From Aquirhabdus sp. (GTDB lineage Bacteria; Pseudomonadota; Gammaproteobacteria; Pseudomonadales; Moraxellaceae), in the NCBI GenBank assembly GCA_030150135.1, contig JASLGO010000089.1, forward strand, positions 1-14,341: a DNA stretch of 14,341 nucleotides, given 5' to 3'. The notes beneath the pieces were generated by a model. That model searched no databases. It was not told where the DNA came from and saw nothing but the letters and a program-made list of their open reading frames with translations. Positions 6,678 through 14,341 of the stretch are shown here, piece by piece. The position numbers and the translations under genes are program-made. Within the stretch, counting starts at the first letter, position 1. Every line of letters starts with the position of its first letter.

Positions 6678-6716
6678 AGTGTATCCAACTGTATCGACGA
6701 TACAACTGAATACACT
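6678..6716. repeat. 39-base nested dyad between mpl and pgsA
   Basis: Around the centre base 6697 are perfect inner arms TGTATCG / CGATACA (6690-6696, 6698-6704). Further out and in register are perfect outer arms AGTGTAT / ATACACT (6678-6684, 6710-6716). In total 16 of 19 positions are symmetric. It lies behind the mpl terminator and 38 bases from the pgsA stop. No T run follows on either strand, so it is not a typical terminator. Confidence 0.5.
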
Positions 6717-6753
6717 CGTGCAATACAGCTGTTTGGAAAATTAAAGAGTCGAT

Positions 6754-7338
6754 TTATTCTTCTTTCAAATAAGGCCAAGCGGCTTTGAGGTAAATCATCA
6801 TCGACCACAGGGTTAAAAGCACAGCGATATACAGCAGGCTATAAGACAGAATGGCAAGTTTATCGATATTCAACAAAAATACAGTGATCGAAATAAGCTG
6901 AAAAGTGGTTTTCAATTTCCCAACCATAGAGACTGCAACACTGGCGCGATTGCCCAGTTCAGCCATCCATTCGCGAAGCGCAGAAACAGTGATTTCGCGT
7001 GAAATAATCACGATAGCCGCAAATGCCATATAAATATTAGGCTGCCATTGCACGAGTACGACCAAGGATGCTGCAACCATGAGTTTATCTGCAACAGGAT
7101 CAAGAAAGCGTCCAAAGGCGGAGCTTTGATTCATCACGCGTGCGAGATAACCATCTAACCAGTCCGTGATTGCCGCTAAAGCAAATAAACTAGCCAGCGC
7201 AATATGTCGGATCAAGCTACCCGAATGTCCAGCAATACCAATTGCAGGCGGCCAGTAAGCAATCAGTAAAAAAACTGGAATAAGCGCAATCCGCGATAGC
7301 GTCAGAATATTTGGAATGTTTAGGATTTTACCTGTCAT
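6754..7338 (-). CDS. pgsA: CDP-diacylglycerol--glycerol-3-phosphate 3-phosphatidyltransferase PgsA
   Basis: PgsA makes phosphatidylglycerol phosphate from CDP-diacylglycerol and glycerol-3-phosphate in the inner membrane, the committed step to PG and cardiolipin. The 194-residue protein has the full CDP-alcohol phosphatidyltransferase motif: D59, D62-G63, A66-R67, G76, D80 and D84. It opens with the family-typical N-I-P-N-I-L-T-L-S-R-I run at 7-17. Hydrophobic helices lie at about 13-31, 44-58, 86-113 and 140-185. GAAGAG upstream of the ATG at 7338 supports the start. It is transcribed leftward, convergent with mpl. In other gammaproteobacteria pgsA often follows uvrC; here no uvrC is present, and 257 bases of non-coding DNA lie upstream instead. 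Confidence 0.96.
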   Translation of the reverse strand: MTGKILNIPNILTLSRIALIPVFLLIAYWPPAIGIAGHSGSLIRHIALASLFALAAITDWLDGYLARVMNQSSAFGRFLDPVADKLMVAASLVVLVQWQPNIYMAFAAIVIISREITVSALREWMAELGNRASVAVSMVGKLKTTFQLISITVFLLNIDKLAILSYSLLYIAVLLTLWSMMIYLKAAWPYLKEE

Positions 7339-7406
7339 TACAGCTCTTCATTAATTCGGGCAAATGCATTAGTGATTGCAACTAAATCATTCTGCGATGA
7401 TACCAG

Positions 7407-7434
7407 AAGGATTCAGGTTAATAACCTCATCCTT
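7407..7434. promoter_or_regulatory. 28-base dyad upstream of pgsA
   Basis: AAGGAT (7407-7412) and ATCCTT (7429-7434) flank AGGTTA-A-TAACCT (7415-7427), with two bases on one side and one on the other between the arms. It lies about 70 bases before the pgsA start, in the gap shared with the divergent DUF3142 gene, so an operator or a structured pgsA leader are both possible. It lacks a T run on either side. Confidence 0.4.
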
Positions 7435-7451
7435 GATTCGTGCATCATATC

Positions 7452-7481
7452 TTTAGCCACTTTTTGTGTAATTGATATAAC
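7452..7481 (+). promoter_or_regulatory. Possible promoter of the DUF3142/TPR genes (extended -10)
   Basis: TATAAC (7476-7481) is preceded by TG at 7473-7474, an extended -10 pattern. A poor -35, TTTAGC (7452-7457), lies 18 bases upstream. The start codon would be about 115 bases downstream. A second inverted repeat, CGATAATAC / GTGTTATCG (7526-7534 with 7543-7551, one mismatch), lies between this promoter and the gene and could be an operator or leader hairpin. Confidence 0.3.
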
Positions 7482-7595
7482 ACAACAGCCAAACAAAAAA
7501 TTCGGGTGATGGCAAGCTGACTGAGCGATAATACTTGGATACGTGTTATCGAATCGTTTATTAACGAATCAGAAAAGCTTATAGGTCATGATGAT

Positions 7596-8843
7596 ATGCT
7601 TTTGAAGAGAATGCAAATTTGGCATGTAATTAATATTGGCCTAGCGATTTCATGCTCAATTTTGTTATCCAGTTGTCATTCTCAGGCACCATTGGTTTTG
7701 GATCAGCAGGTTTATATTTGGCAACGTCAGTGGACATCCAACCATACGCTTGCACTTGCACAGAGTCGTCACACGTTTTCTACGTTGCGTGTATTGGCAG
7801 CACAAGATTCTCCAATGGAAGGTTGGATCCATGCGCATATTGATTTTGCGGCATTGAGGAAAGATGCTCGCCCAGCGATCGCAGTAATTCGTTTAGATGG
7901 CCAACTTTCTCAATTAAAAAATGGTGAGATTTCTAAACAAATTCAGCAAGTCATACATACTTGGCAATCTCAAGGTGTGCATCTAATTGGGATTGAAATT
8001 GATTATGACTGTGCAAGCCAGCGCTTACCTGAATATGCAGTGTTGCTTCAACATTTAAAAGAAAAACTACCAAAGCCTTTACGATTAAGTATTACAGCTT
8101 TGCCTGCTTGGCTGGATAGTCCAGCATTAGATACCGTACTTGAGATTACTGATAGTTCAGTGCTGCAAGTCCATGCAGTACAGCGTGTGCAGTTGGGTTT
8201 ATTTGATGAAGCCAAATCAGAGTCGTGGGTAACTGCTTATGCAAAACGTAGCCGACATGATTTTTATGTCGCATTACCCGCATATAGCACAGGATTAACG
8301 GCTGATGGGCGAGTGGAAAGTGAGGTGCGATTGTCATACGCAGGACAGCGGCAAGAGTTACGTGTTGATCCGCATCAAGCTGCTCAGTTTATGCAATTTG
8401 TTCAGCGCAAGCATGACCCAAAAATCCGAGGATTGGTCTGGTTTCGTTTGCCATTGGTAGATGATGAGCGTGCGTGGTCTTGGACGACATTGAATGCGGT
8501 CATCCAGCAACTTCCTCTCAAATTTGCATTTGATATCACTTTAAAATCATCTCCACAAATTGCAGGTTTGCACGATATCGTACTGACAAATTCTGGTAAT
8601 CTTGATGCCCAGTTACCCGCACTTATTGATGTTCAAGATCATGGATGTACTGCTGGCGATGCGTTACGGCCTTATGTGTTAGATCGACAGGTGCATCGGT
8701 GGTCTTTTGTCCAAGACAGTTCAGCTTCAACGATTCAAAATAACCAAAGAATTAACGCATCAACGGCTCGTGCAATAGGTTGGATGCGTTGTATAGAACT
8801 AAAAAAAGAGGATGTCTCTTATGGGCATGCTGCAACATCGTAA
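7596..8843 (+). CDS. DUF3142-type lipoprotein, glycoside hydrolase-like barrel
   Basis: This 415-residue protein has a lipoprotein signal: Lys4-Arg5, a hydrophobic core at about 11-24 and the perfect lipobox L-S-S-C with Cys27. Mature Ser/His after the Cys gives no inner-membrane retention signal, so it is probably outer-membrane anchored on the periplasmic side. The body matches the DUF3142 pattern as I recall it: V-Y-I-W-Q-R-Q-W near 39-46, the strand H-L-I-G-I-E-I-D-Y-D at 129-138 and L-S-I-T-A-L-P-A-W-L at 164-173. The acidic strand is placed like the D-x-x-D-x-D-x-E strand of family 18 glycoside hydrolases, suggesting a TIM barrel; activity is unproven. The C-terminal 100 residues look like a beta-sandwich. 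ATG 7596 is preferred over 7611 because it supplies the signal peptide's positive charges. The stop overlaps the next gene by about 23 bases. Confidence 0.85.
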   Translation: MLLKRMQIWHVINIGLAISCSILLSSCHSQAPLVLDQQVYIWQRQWTSNHTLALAQSRHTFSTLRVLAAQDSPMEGWIHAHIDFAALRKDARPAIAVIRLDGQLSQLKNGEISKQIQQVIHTWQSQGVHLIGIEIDYDCASQRLPEYAVLLQHLKEKLPKPLRLSITALPAWLDSPALDTVLEITDSSVLQVHAVQRVQLGLFDEAKSESWVTAYAKRSRHDFYVALPAYSTGLTADGRVESEVRLSYAGQRQELRVDPHQAAQFMQFVQRKHDPKIRGLVWFRLPLVDDERAWSWTTLNAVIQQLPLKFAFDITLKSSPQIAGLHDIVLTNSGNLDAQLPALIDVQDHGCTAGDALRPYVLDRQVHRWSFVQDSSASTIQNNQRINASTARAIGWMRCIELKKEDVSYGHAATS

Positions 8844-11028
8844 AGCTATAAATCCTAAACTGAACAAAAGTCATCCAAAAGCCAATTTCATCAAATTATT
8901 GATTCGTGCAAATGGTGTGGCGTCTCTGATTGGAATGCTGACGCTCTCTGCACCAGTTTATGCGTGTGGTCCTGATTTTCCGATGCGTTTATTAGCGGAT
9001 CGAACTGCGACATTAAATGAGTTTCCTGAGGGTAATTTTGCCTTTGAAGCGATGCATTTTGTAAAACCTCAGCAGAAATTGACGCAGTTTACGGGTGAGT
9101 CTAATTATTACGGGTTAGATGCCGAAACTTTAGTCAAGAATAGAAATGCAGTAGAGCAAGCGTCATTGAATGCTACGGATTGGGTGCTCGTCCAGCGTTT
9201 ACGTACGTTGTCGCCAGCTGATGTGGAAACGCAAGGAGCTTCATTACCTAAAGAATTACGCGTTTACCTTGAGGGTGTAACAGCATTGCGACAAGGTGAT
9301 CAAGCGGCGGCGAAACAATATTTCCAGCAGGTTCTCCAGCTTCCCGCGCAAGAACAAAAACAACATGCTTTATGGGCGCTTTATACATTGGGTCGCCTGC
9401 AAGCTCAGCAAGGGGATGATGCCGCGGCGATCCAAAGCTTTCAGCAGGTTCGTACGCGTGTTCTTGCGGGAGCTGATGATGATCTGGCGCTCGCCGTTGA
9501 TAGCTTTGGCGAAGAGGCTCGCATTTATAAGCAGCAAGAACATTGGAGTCAAGCGATCGCATTGTATGCTGCTCAAGCGGCGCAAGGTGATGCGAGCGGT
9601 GCTGCATCATTAGCAATGGTTGCTTCGGAGCTGATGGTGCTTCCACCTGAGCAACTCCAGCCATTATTGGCCGATGTTTGGGTCAAGCGCTTATTGACGT
9701 CATGGTTACTGAGTAACTTCAGTCAGTATGGTTATCAGTCTTCTGATACCTTAAATTCAGCTCAGCAAAAATATTACCGCCAAATTGTCCAAGCTCTCGC
9801 ACAAACAAAAAATATAGAACCCATACTTGCTGAGCGCCTTGCGGCCTTGATGTATCAGAACGCAGATTATGCCAGCGCCAAGCAAATATTGCCCTATGCA
9901 GGAGATGGTGGATTGGCATGGTGGGTGCGCGCCAAAATTGCCTTACGTGAGGGGCGCCTTGCAGACGCTCGAGCTGCCTATGCAAAAGCCGCCCATTCGT
10001 TTCCAAAAGACCAAGAATGGGGCGAACGCCGTAACGCGGATTATGTGAATGAGATCGTCAATCCATATTGCCGCGTTGAAGGTGAGAGCGCAATCGTGGC
10101 CTTAAAACAAGGTGACTATCTCGAAGCGTTTGATCAAATGTGGCAAGGTCGAGCGCAATATTGGCAAGATGCTGCAGATATTGCGGAGCGCGTACTGACT
10201 TTAGATGAACTCAAGTCATACGTGGATCAACATGTTCCTGCACCAAAAGATCAGCAGGTTAAAGATCACAATCAGGATGAGCAGTTGTCGCTTGAAGCAC
10301 AGCTACGTGAGTTACTCGGTCGTCGGATGCTACGAGAGGGGCGTTATGATGGTGCCACCGCTTATTTTCGCCCCAAATTAAAAGTGAAAGCTGAAGCTTA
10401 TATTGCTGCCCGAGAAACCGCAGCCAGCCGTTGGCATCTTGCAGTAACGCGAGCCGAGGCATTTTATCAAGCAGCCGAGATCGCACGACAAGATGGTCTT
10501 GAGCTACTGGGCTATGAAAATGCCCCAGATTATGCGATTTGGAGCGGAGATTTTGGTGGTGATGAGACGCTTAAAACATCGAATTGGATGGGGGTAGATG
10601 AGGTAAAACGTCAACAAGCCAGCGCCGCACAGCCCAATATTCGTTGGCATTATCGCAATACAGCCGCTGAGCTTGCTGATCAAGCTGCTGATTTTTTACC
10701 TGCACGGAGCCAAGCTTTTGCTGCGGTACTCTGTAAGGCTTCTGGCTGGGTTGCGGATACTGATGCGGCTGCAACCAAAAAATATTATCAGCGTTATGTT
10801 CGACATGGTGCTTATTTGCCGTGGGCTGAGGATTTTGGCCATGGCTGCCCAGCACCAGATTTTGATAGTGCTCGTAATAAAGCCTTGCTATATCAGTGGT
10901 ATGTGCTAAAGAATGTTTTACGTCCACATAAACATGCGATTTATCTTGCTGTGGTTTTGATGTTATTCGGTACATTTGGAGGTGGTTTATGGTTTTGGCG
11001 CAAGCAAAAGAAATCACCAACTTCTTAA
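8821..11028 (+). CDS. Large TPR-like envelope protein of unknown function, partner of the DUF3142 lipoprotein
   Basis: This is a 735-residue protein. AGAGG at 8807-8811 is 9 bases before ATG 8821; ATG 8812 directly abuts it and 8827 is the other option. The start lies inside the previous gene, so translation is probably coupled. A long basic N-terminus precedes a hydrophobic stretch (about 31-48) ending V-Y-A-C-G-P-D-F-P, either a signal peptidase site or a weak lipobox. TPR-like helical pairs occur at about 154-210 (for example A-A-A-K-Q-Y-F-Q-Q-V and D-D-A-A-A-I-Q-S-F-Q-Q-V) and 344-394. A single membrane helix (about 706-726) followed by R-K-Q-K-K puts the tail in the cytoplasm and the bulk in the periplasm. 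I do not recognise a named family. TPR proteins usually scaffold complexes, so interaction with the lipoprotein is a reasonable inference. Confidence 0.85.
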   Translation: MGMLQHRKAINPKLNKSHPKANFIKLLIRANGVASLIGMLTLSAPVYACGPDFPMRLLADRTATLNEFPEGNFAFEAMHFVKPQQKLTQFTGESNYYGLDAETLVKNRNAVEQASLNATDWVLVQRLRTLSPADVETQGASLPKELRVYLEGVTALRQGDQAAAKQYFQQVLQLPAQEQKQHALWALYTLGRLQAQQGDDAAAIQSFQQVRTRVLAGADDDLALAVDSFGEEARIYKQQEHWSQAIALYAAQAAQGDASGAASLAMVASELMVLPPEQLQPLLADVWVKRLLTSWLLSNFSQYGYQSSDTLNSAQQKYYRQIVQALAQTKNIEPILAERLAALMYQNADYASAKQILPYAGDGGLAWWVRAKIALREGRLADARAAYAKAAHSFPKDQEWGERRNADYVNEIVNPYCRVEGESAIVALKQGDYLEAFDQMWQGRAQYWQDAADIAERVLTLDELKSYVDQHVPAPKDQQVKDHNQDEQLSLEAQLRELLGRRMLREGRYDGATAYFRPKLKVKAEAYIAARETAASRWHLAVTRAEAFYQAAEIARQDGLELLGYENAPDYAIWSGDFGGDETLKTSNWMGVDEVKRQQASAAQPNIRWHYRNTAAELADQAADFLPARSQAFAAVLCKASGWVADTDAAATKKYYQRYVRHGAYLPWAEDFGHGCPAPDFDSARNKALLYQWYVLKNVLRPHKHAIYLAVVLMLFGTFGGGLWFWRKQKKSPTS

Positions 11029-11104
11029 ATCATTCAGTTGAGGGTATGGTAAATCATCATATTGCCCCTATTAATTTTGAAATCCTATTAAGTTGTAGAT
11101 TATT

Positions 11105-12931
11105 TTGAATATCGAATCTCAGCCTCAAACGCCTCAGTCAAATACTCAGTCAACCTTACCAGCGAAGGAAATGAGTGGATTTGCAATCATCAGGTCATTA
11201 TTACCGTATCTATGGCCTGAGCATGAGCGTGGTTTGCGGATTCGTGTTGTGGTTGCGCTCAGTCTTTTATTCATCGCCAAGTTGACGACCAGTTATCTTC
11301 CCATCCTCTATAAGCATGCCATTGATGCACTTAGCGTGAAAAATCCCGCAGTGTTTGTCGTACCTGTTGCATTGATCATCGCGTATGGGATGACCCGCGT
11401 GATGGCATTGCTTTTCGCAGAGCTGCGCGACACGGTATTTGCGCGCGTGCAACAGCATGTGATTCGCGTGGTCGGTGTCAAAGTCTTTGATCATTTACAT
11501 CGTTTGTCACTTCGATTCCATTTATCGCGGCAAACGGGCGGCGTGAACCGTTCTATCGAGCGTGGCACTCGTGCGATTGATACGTTGTTGTCGTATTTAC
11601 TGTTTAGCCTTGTTCCAACGTTATTTGAAATTGGATTGGTCACAGTCATTTTATGGAAACTGTTTAATGGTTGGTTCGCCTTAGTGACATTGATGACCGT
11701 TGCAGCTTATTTAATTTTTACCTTTACCATTACTGAATGGCGCACCAAGTTTTATCGGGAAATGAATGAAGATGAAAGTCGTGCCAATACCCAAGCCATT
11801 GACTCGTTATTGAATTTTGAAACCGTTAAATATTTTGGGAATGAAGCCCTAGAGGCCAACAAATACAACAGCTTGCTGAAGAAGTTGGAAGATTCTTCCG
11901 TCAAAAGTCAATCCAGCTTATCACTGCTCAATGTCGGGCAAGGCTTCATTATTTCGGTTGGTCTGACCATCATGATGTGGATGGCGGCTCAGGGCATTCA
12001 TGCTGGAAAAATGACGATTGGTGACTTTGTTTTGGTGAATAGCTATTTACTACAACTTTATGCGCCGTTGAATGGTCTTGGTTTTGTGTATCGTGCGATC
12101 AAGCGTGCTTTTACCGACATGGAAAAAATGTTTGAGTTGCTTGCGGTCAATCGTGAAATTGCCGATGTACCCAATGCACCAGCATTGACTATACAAGGCG
12201 GTCGGGTTGAGTTTAAAGACGTCAAGTTTGGCTATGATCCTCGTCGTCAGATTCTAAAAGGCGTGAGCTTTAGTATTCCTGCAGGTCAAACCTTAGCAGT
12301 AGTTGGTGCATCAGGCGCGGGCAAATCAACATTGAGTCGATTGTTATTCCGCTTTTATGATGTCAATGACGGAGTGATTTCGATTGATGGGCAAGACATT
12401 CGTACTGTACAGCAGGAGTCGTTACGTGCTGCGCTGGGTATCGTGCCGCAAGATACAGTACTGTTTAATGACACGATTCGCTACAACATCGCGTATGGCA
12501 ACCCATCCGCAACCCTGACTGAAATTGAACAAGCTGCAAAACTGGCACATATCCATGAGTTTATTTTAGCCATGCCTGATGGCTATGACACGGTTGTTGG
12601 CGAGCGTGGTTTGAAACTCTCTGGTGGCGAAAAACAACGCGTCGCGATTGCTAGAACCATCTTGAAGAATCCTGCAATTCTCTTATTTGATGAAGCGACC
12701 AGTGCACTCGATACACACACCGAACGTGAAATTCAATCTAACTTACGAGAAGTGAGCCGTGGGCATACCACGCTCGTGATTGCTCACCGCTTATCAACCA
12801 TTATCGATGCTCATGAGATTCTTGTGATGGCTGATGGGCAAATTGTTGAACGCGGTTCTCATGCCAGTTTATTGACGAATAATGGCTTATACGCTGCGAT
12901 GTGGCGTCAGCAGCAAGCAGAGCAGCATTAA
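11105..12931 (+). CDS. ATM1/HMT1-type ABC exporter, fused permease and ATPase
   Basis: This half-transporter works as a homodimer in the inner membrane. From TTG 11105 it has 608 residues. An N-terminal Gln/Thr/Ser-rich tail precedes a six-helix permease (about 45-330) carrying the family-typical G-G-V-N-R-S-I-E-R-G-T-R-A-I run and N-F-E-T-V-K-Y-F-G-N-E. The ATPase has Walker A G-A-S-G-A-G-K-S-T (about 401-409), Q-loop V-P-Q-D, signature L-S-G-G-E-K-Q-R (about 505-512), Walker B I-L-L-F-D-E-A (about 524-530) and the switch His in I-A-H-R-L-S-T (about 559-565). Relatives export glutathione-linked sulfur or heavy-metal conjugates; the substrate here is unknown. No ATG lies near the frame start; the first good one (11171) directly abuts AAGGAA and would give 586 residues, so the start is open. 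The 76-base gap from the previous gene has no terminator, so shared transcription is possible. Confidence 0.93.
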   Translation: MNIESQPQTPQSNTQSTLPAKEMSGFAIIRSLLPYLWPEHERGLRIRVVVALSLLFIAKLTTSYLPILYKHAIDALSVKNPAVFVVPVALIIAYGMTRVMALLFAELRDTVFARVQQHVIRVVGVKVFDHLHRLSLRFHLSRQTGGVNRSIERGTRAIDTLLSYLLFSLVPTLFEIGLVTVILWKLFNGWFALVTLMTVAAYLIFTFTITEWRTKFYREMNEDESRANTQAIDSLLNFETVKYFGNEALEANKYNSLLKKLEDSSVKSQSSLSLLNVGQGFIISVGLTIMMWMAAQGIHAGKMTIGDFVLVNSYLLQLYAPLNGLGFVYRAIKRAFTDMEKMFELLAVNREIADVPNAPALTIQGGRVEFKDVKFGYDPRRQILKGVSFSIPAGQTLAVVGASGAGKSTLSRLLFRFYDVNDGVISIDGQDIRTVQQESLRAALGIVPQDTVLFNDTIRYNIAYGNPSATLTEIEQAAKLAHIHEFILAMPDGYDTVVGERGLKLSGGEKQRVAIARTILKNPAILLFDEATSALDTHTEREIQSNLREVSRGHTTLVIAHRLSTIIDAHEILVMADGQIVERGSHASLLTNNGLYAAMWRQQQAEQH

Positions 12932-13065
12932 TCTCCATCGATCAATATTGGAAATGTCGCAGAATCAATTTTTAACAAAGCAGATATAGCCCTTGGTTTT
13001 TGACAAGCTATACTTCCTGTTTGGTTTTTAATTGATCTCTGTTTTGATCTTTGGATATAAGAAAA

Positions 13066-14016
13066 ATGCCACTAGCCATCGTTCGCGAAATATTCAACGA
13101 ATTTACGCATACTGCTGCCGTTCCTTTGCGCGATTCTCAACAACTTCAGGTTCGCGTATTCGGTTCGAGCATGGGACAGCCAGTCTTGATGCTTCCTGGT
13201 TTAGGCATGAGTGCAAGTCATTGGTTACCTATGATTGCGCGGTTTGCAACACGATATCGTTTTTATTTACCCGATTTCAGAGGAACGGGTTTATCTGCTC
13301 ATCTCGCATTTAATCAGGCGGATGTTTTTCAGAATCATATGGAAGACATCCAAGATGTCATTTCGCATTTTAAGCTCAAGGACATGCTCTTGGTTGGTTA
13401 TTCTTTAGGCGCAACAACGGCAATGCACTTACAGCGTGCAGGGCAGTTTGAGTGTGTAAAGCGTTATCTACATATTGACCAATCGCCTTGTATTCGTAAC
13501 CAATCGGATTGGTCTTATGGTTTGCTTGGTGAACAGCAAGAGCCGTTATTTACGTTGATGCGTGAAATTAATATGTTGCTTGGACAATTTCCTTCAGCAA
13601 CTTACTTAAAAGATATCCCTGTATCAAAGCGGAGTGTTATTGCAGATAAAATACAACAAATCAATGGATTGTTGAATGGAAAAACTTATCAAGAACCTTG
13701 GCTGAAGCCCATAATTTTAGGTCTGCTGCCATTATCGAATAGAGTACCATTGACTCGGATTGACCACATACGTGCGTATACAGCTGCATATACTGGCGAC
13801 GGCTATGATTATCGGCCAAGTCTTAAAACATGCGCGACACCGATCACACAAATTGTAGGGATGAGTTCTCGGTTATATCACCCCAAAGGCCAGATGCAGC
13901 TTGCCGATTGTGCGCAAAATGTCAAAGTCGTGAAGTTCGAACATTCTGGTCATGTTCCGTTTATGAATGAGCCTCGAAAATTTGTACAAGTTTTAGGTGA
14001 CTTCTTAGCGGGTTAA
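13066..14016 (+). CDS. Alpha/beta hydrolase with atypical acid position
   Basis: This 316-residue protein with no signal peptide is probably a cytoplasmic esterase or lipase-like enzyme. From ATG 13066 the fold markers are an oxyanion loop L-P-G-L-G (43-47), D-F-R-G-T-G-L-S (70-77), the nucleophile elbow G-Y-S-L-G (111-115, Ser113) and His296 in H-S-G-H-V-P-F. The place where most family members carry the catalytic Asp reads G-M-S-S-R-L-Y (265-271), without an acid. Asp138 in L-H-I-D-Q-S-P, at the end of the next strand after the nucleophile, may take over, as in some related hydrolases. An upstream TTG at 13051 would add five residues; ATG 13066 with AAGA before it is preferred. It starts 134 bases after the ABC gene. 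A TTGACA at 13000-13005 has no matching -10. The substrate cannot be told. Confidence 0.88.
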   Translation: MPLAIVREIFNEFTHTAAVPLRDSQQLQVRVFGSSMGQPVLMLPGLGMSASHWLPMIARFATRYRFYLPDFRGTGLSAHLAFNQADVFQNHMEDIQDVISHFKLKDMLLVGYSLGATTAMHLQRAGQFECVKRYLHIDQSPCIRNQSDWSYGLLGEQQEPLFTLMREINMLLGQFPSATYLKDIPVSKRSVIADKIQQINGLLNGKTYQEPWLKPIILGLLPLSNRVPLTRIDHIRAYTAAYTGDGYDYRPSLKTCATPITQIVGMSSRLYHPKGQMQLADCAQNVKVVKFEHSGHVPFMNEPRKFVQVLGDFLAG

Positions 14017-14032
14017 TGACAATAAATTTCAA

Positions 14033-14060
14033 TTCTGAATAATTCCCAAAAATAATTCAG
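14033..14060 (+). terminator. Weak possible terminator of the alpha/beta hydrolase gene
   Basis: CTGAAT and ATTCAG arms are separated by about 14 bases and followed by CGC and a short T run (TTTTT). The stem is short and AT-rich, so this is only a candidate. Confidence 0.25.
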
Positions 14061-14185
14061 CGCTTTTTCTATGAACTATTTCTTATCTTATTCGTCTAAG
14101 AATATCTAATATGAGTCAAAATCGTACGATATAGTGAGTTTTTGCCTACAAAGCATCCAAACAAATGCAAAAACTAAGAAAGAGT

Positions 14186-14213
14186 TTGACAGCTGTGAGG
14201 AAATGTATAGAAT
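14186..14213 (+). promoter_or_regulatory. Strong stable-RNA-type promoter (probable rRNA operon promoter)
   Basis: A perfect -35 TTGACA (14186-14191) and TAGAAT (14208-14213) are 16 bases apart, followed by a GC-rich discriminator (GCACCCC). The region just upstream is A-rich, like an UP element. No coding frame follows. These are the traits of growth-rate-controlled rRNA and tRNA promoters. Confidence 0.75.
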
Positions 14214-14219
14214 GCACCC

Positions 14220-14341
14220 CACAGCGACGGTGATGATCTTTTAAATAAGTAGATTAAACAATAGCTTAGGTGTTTTTGTGGTTGATTTTGAAGTGTTGGT
14301 GAGATGTTTTTGGTTGAAATTGAGTTTGGTTTTGCGAACTT
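14220..14341 (+). other. Probable leader of an rRNA operon (16S expected just beyond the window)
   Basis: The 120 bases after the promoter have no ribosome site or reading frame. TGATCTTTTAAA (14234-14245) matches 9 of 12 bases of the boxA antitermination signal TGCTCTTTAACA. The G/T-rich stretch 14270-14335 is typical of a leader strand that pairs with the region behind 16S for RNase III cutting. The 16S gene itself is not in the window, so this is inference. The preceding 14017-14185 is AT-rich with nothing else recognised. Confidence 0.5.

Noticed and set aside
9248..9664. Minus-strand ORF of 138 residues inside the TPR-like gene
   Set aside because: It overlaps a long well-supported gene, has no start signal and no recognisable motif.
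10571..11020. Minus-strand ORF of 149 residues at the end of the TPR-like gene
   Set aside because: It overlaps the conserved tail and membrane anchor of the plus-strand gene; Gln/His-rich product typical of a shadow frame.
13000..13014. TTGACA followed by TATACT before the alpha/beta hydrolase gene
   Set aside because: The two hexamers are only 3 bases apart, so they cannot form one promoter; no -10 lies at the right distance from TTGACA.

Overview
The window looks like chromosomal DNA of a low-GC gammaproteobacterium, most likely Acinetobacter or a close Moraxellaceae relative. This is inferred from the AT-rich composition, the protein families (class I PurE with PurK, Mpl, PgsA, an FkpA/Mip-type isomerase) and an rRNA-type promoter and leader at the right edge. 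No transposase, phage gene, tRNA or CRISPR array was seen. Eleven protein genes are supported, the first cut by the window edge.

Left part (1-2700): the 3' end of a dienelactone hydrolase-family gene (1-393); a bidirectional terminator; a leftward periplasmic FKBP-type prolyl isomerase gene (596-1393); a 600-base gene-poor interval; and a short rightward gene (1990-2517) coding an Ala/Glu/Lys/Thr-rich helical protein that opens with 11-residue repeats. Two copies of a 66-base hairpin-forming element lie in opposite orientation, one behind the hydrolase and one behind purK.

Middle (2708-7338): leftward purE-purK (the AIR to CAIR step of purine synthesis) and a leftward small DUF486-type membrane protein. 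Divergent from these is mpl (murein tripeptide recycling), ended by a clear hairpin terminator. Convergent with mpl is pgsA (phosphatidylglycerol synthesis). An unusual nested dyad lies between mpl and pgsA.

Right part (7596-14016): a probable two-gene operon. It codes a DUF3142-type lipoprotein with a glycoside hydrolase-like acidic strand and an overlapping large TPR-like envelope protein with an N-terminal export signal and a C-terminal membrane anchor. Next come an ATM1/HMT1-type ABC exporter with fused permease and ATPase, and an alpha/beta hydrolase. The last 160 bases hold a strong rRNA-like promoter and what looks like the leader of an rRNA operon, with 16S expected just past the edge.

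Most of the window is housekeeping or envelope metabolism. The parts worth a second look are the 11-mer repeat protein, the DUF3142/TPR pair, the 66-base repeat family, and the structured non-coding intervals at 1400-1989, 6678-6716 and 7400-7555.
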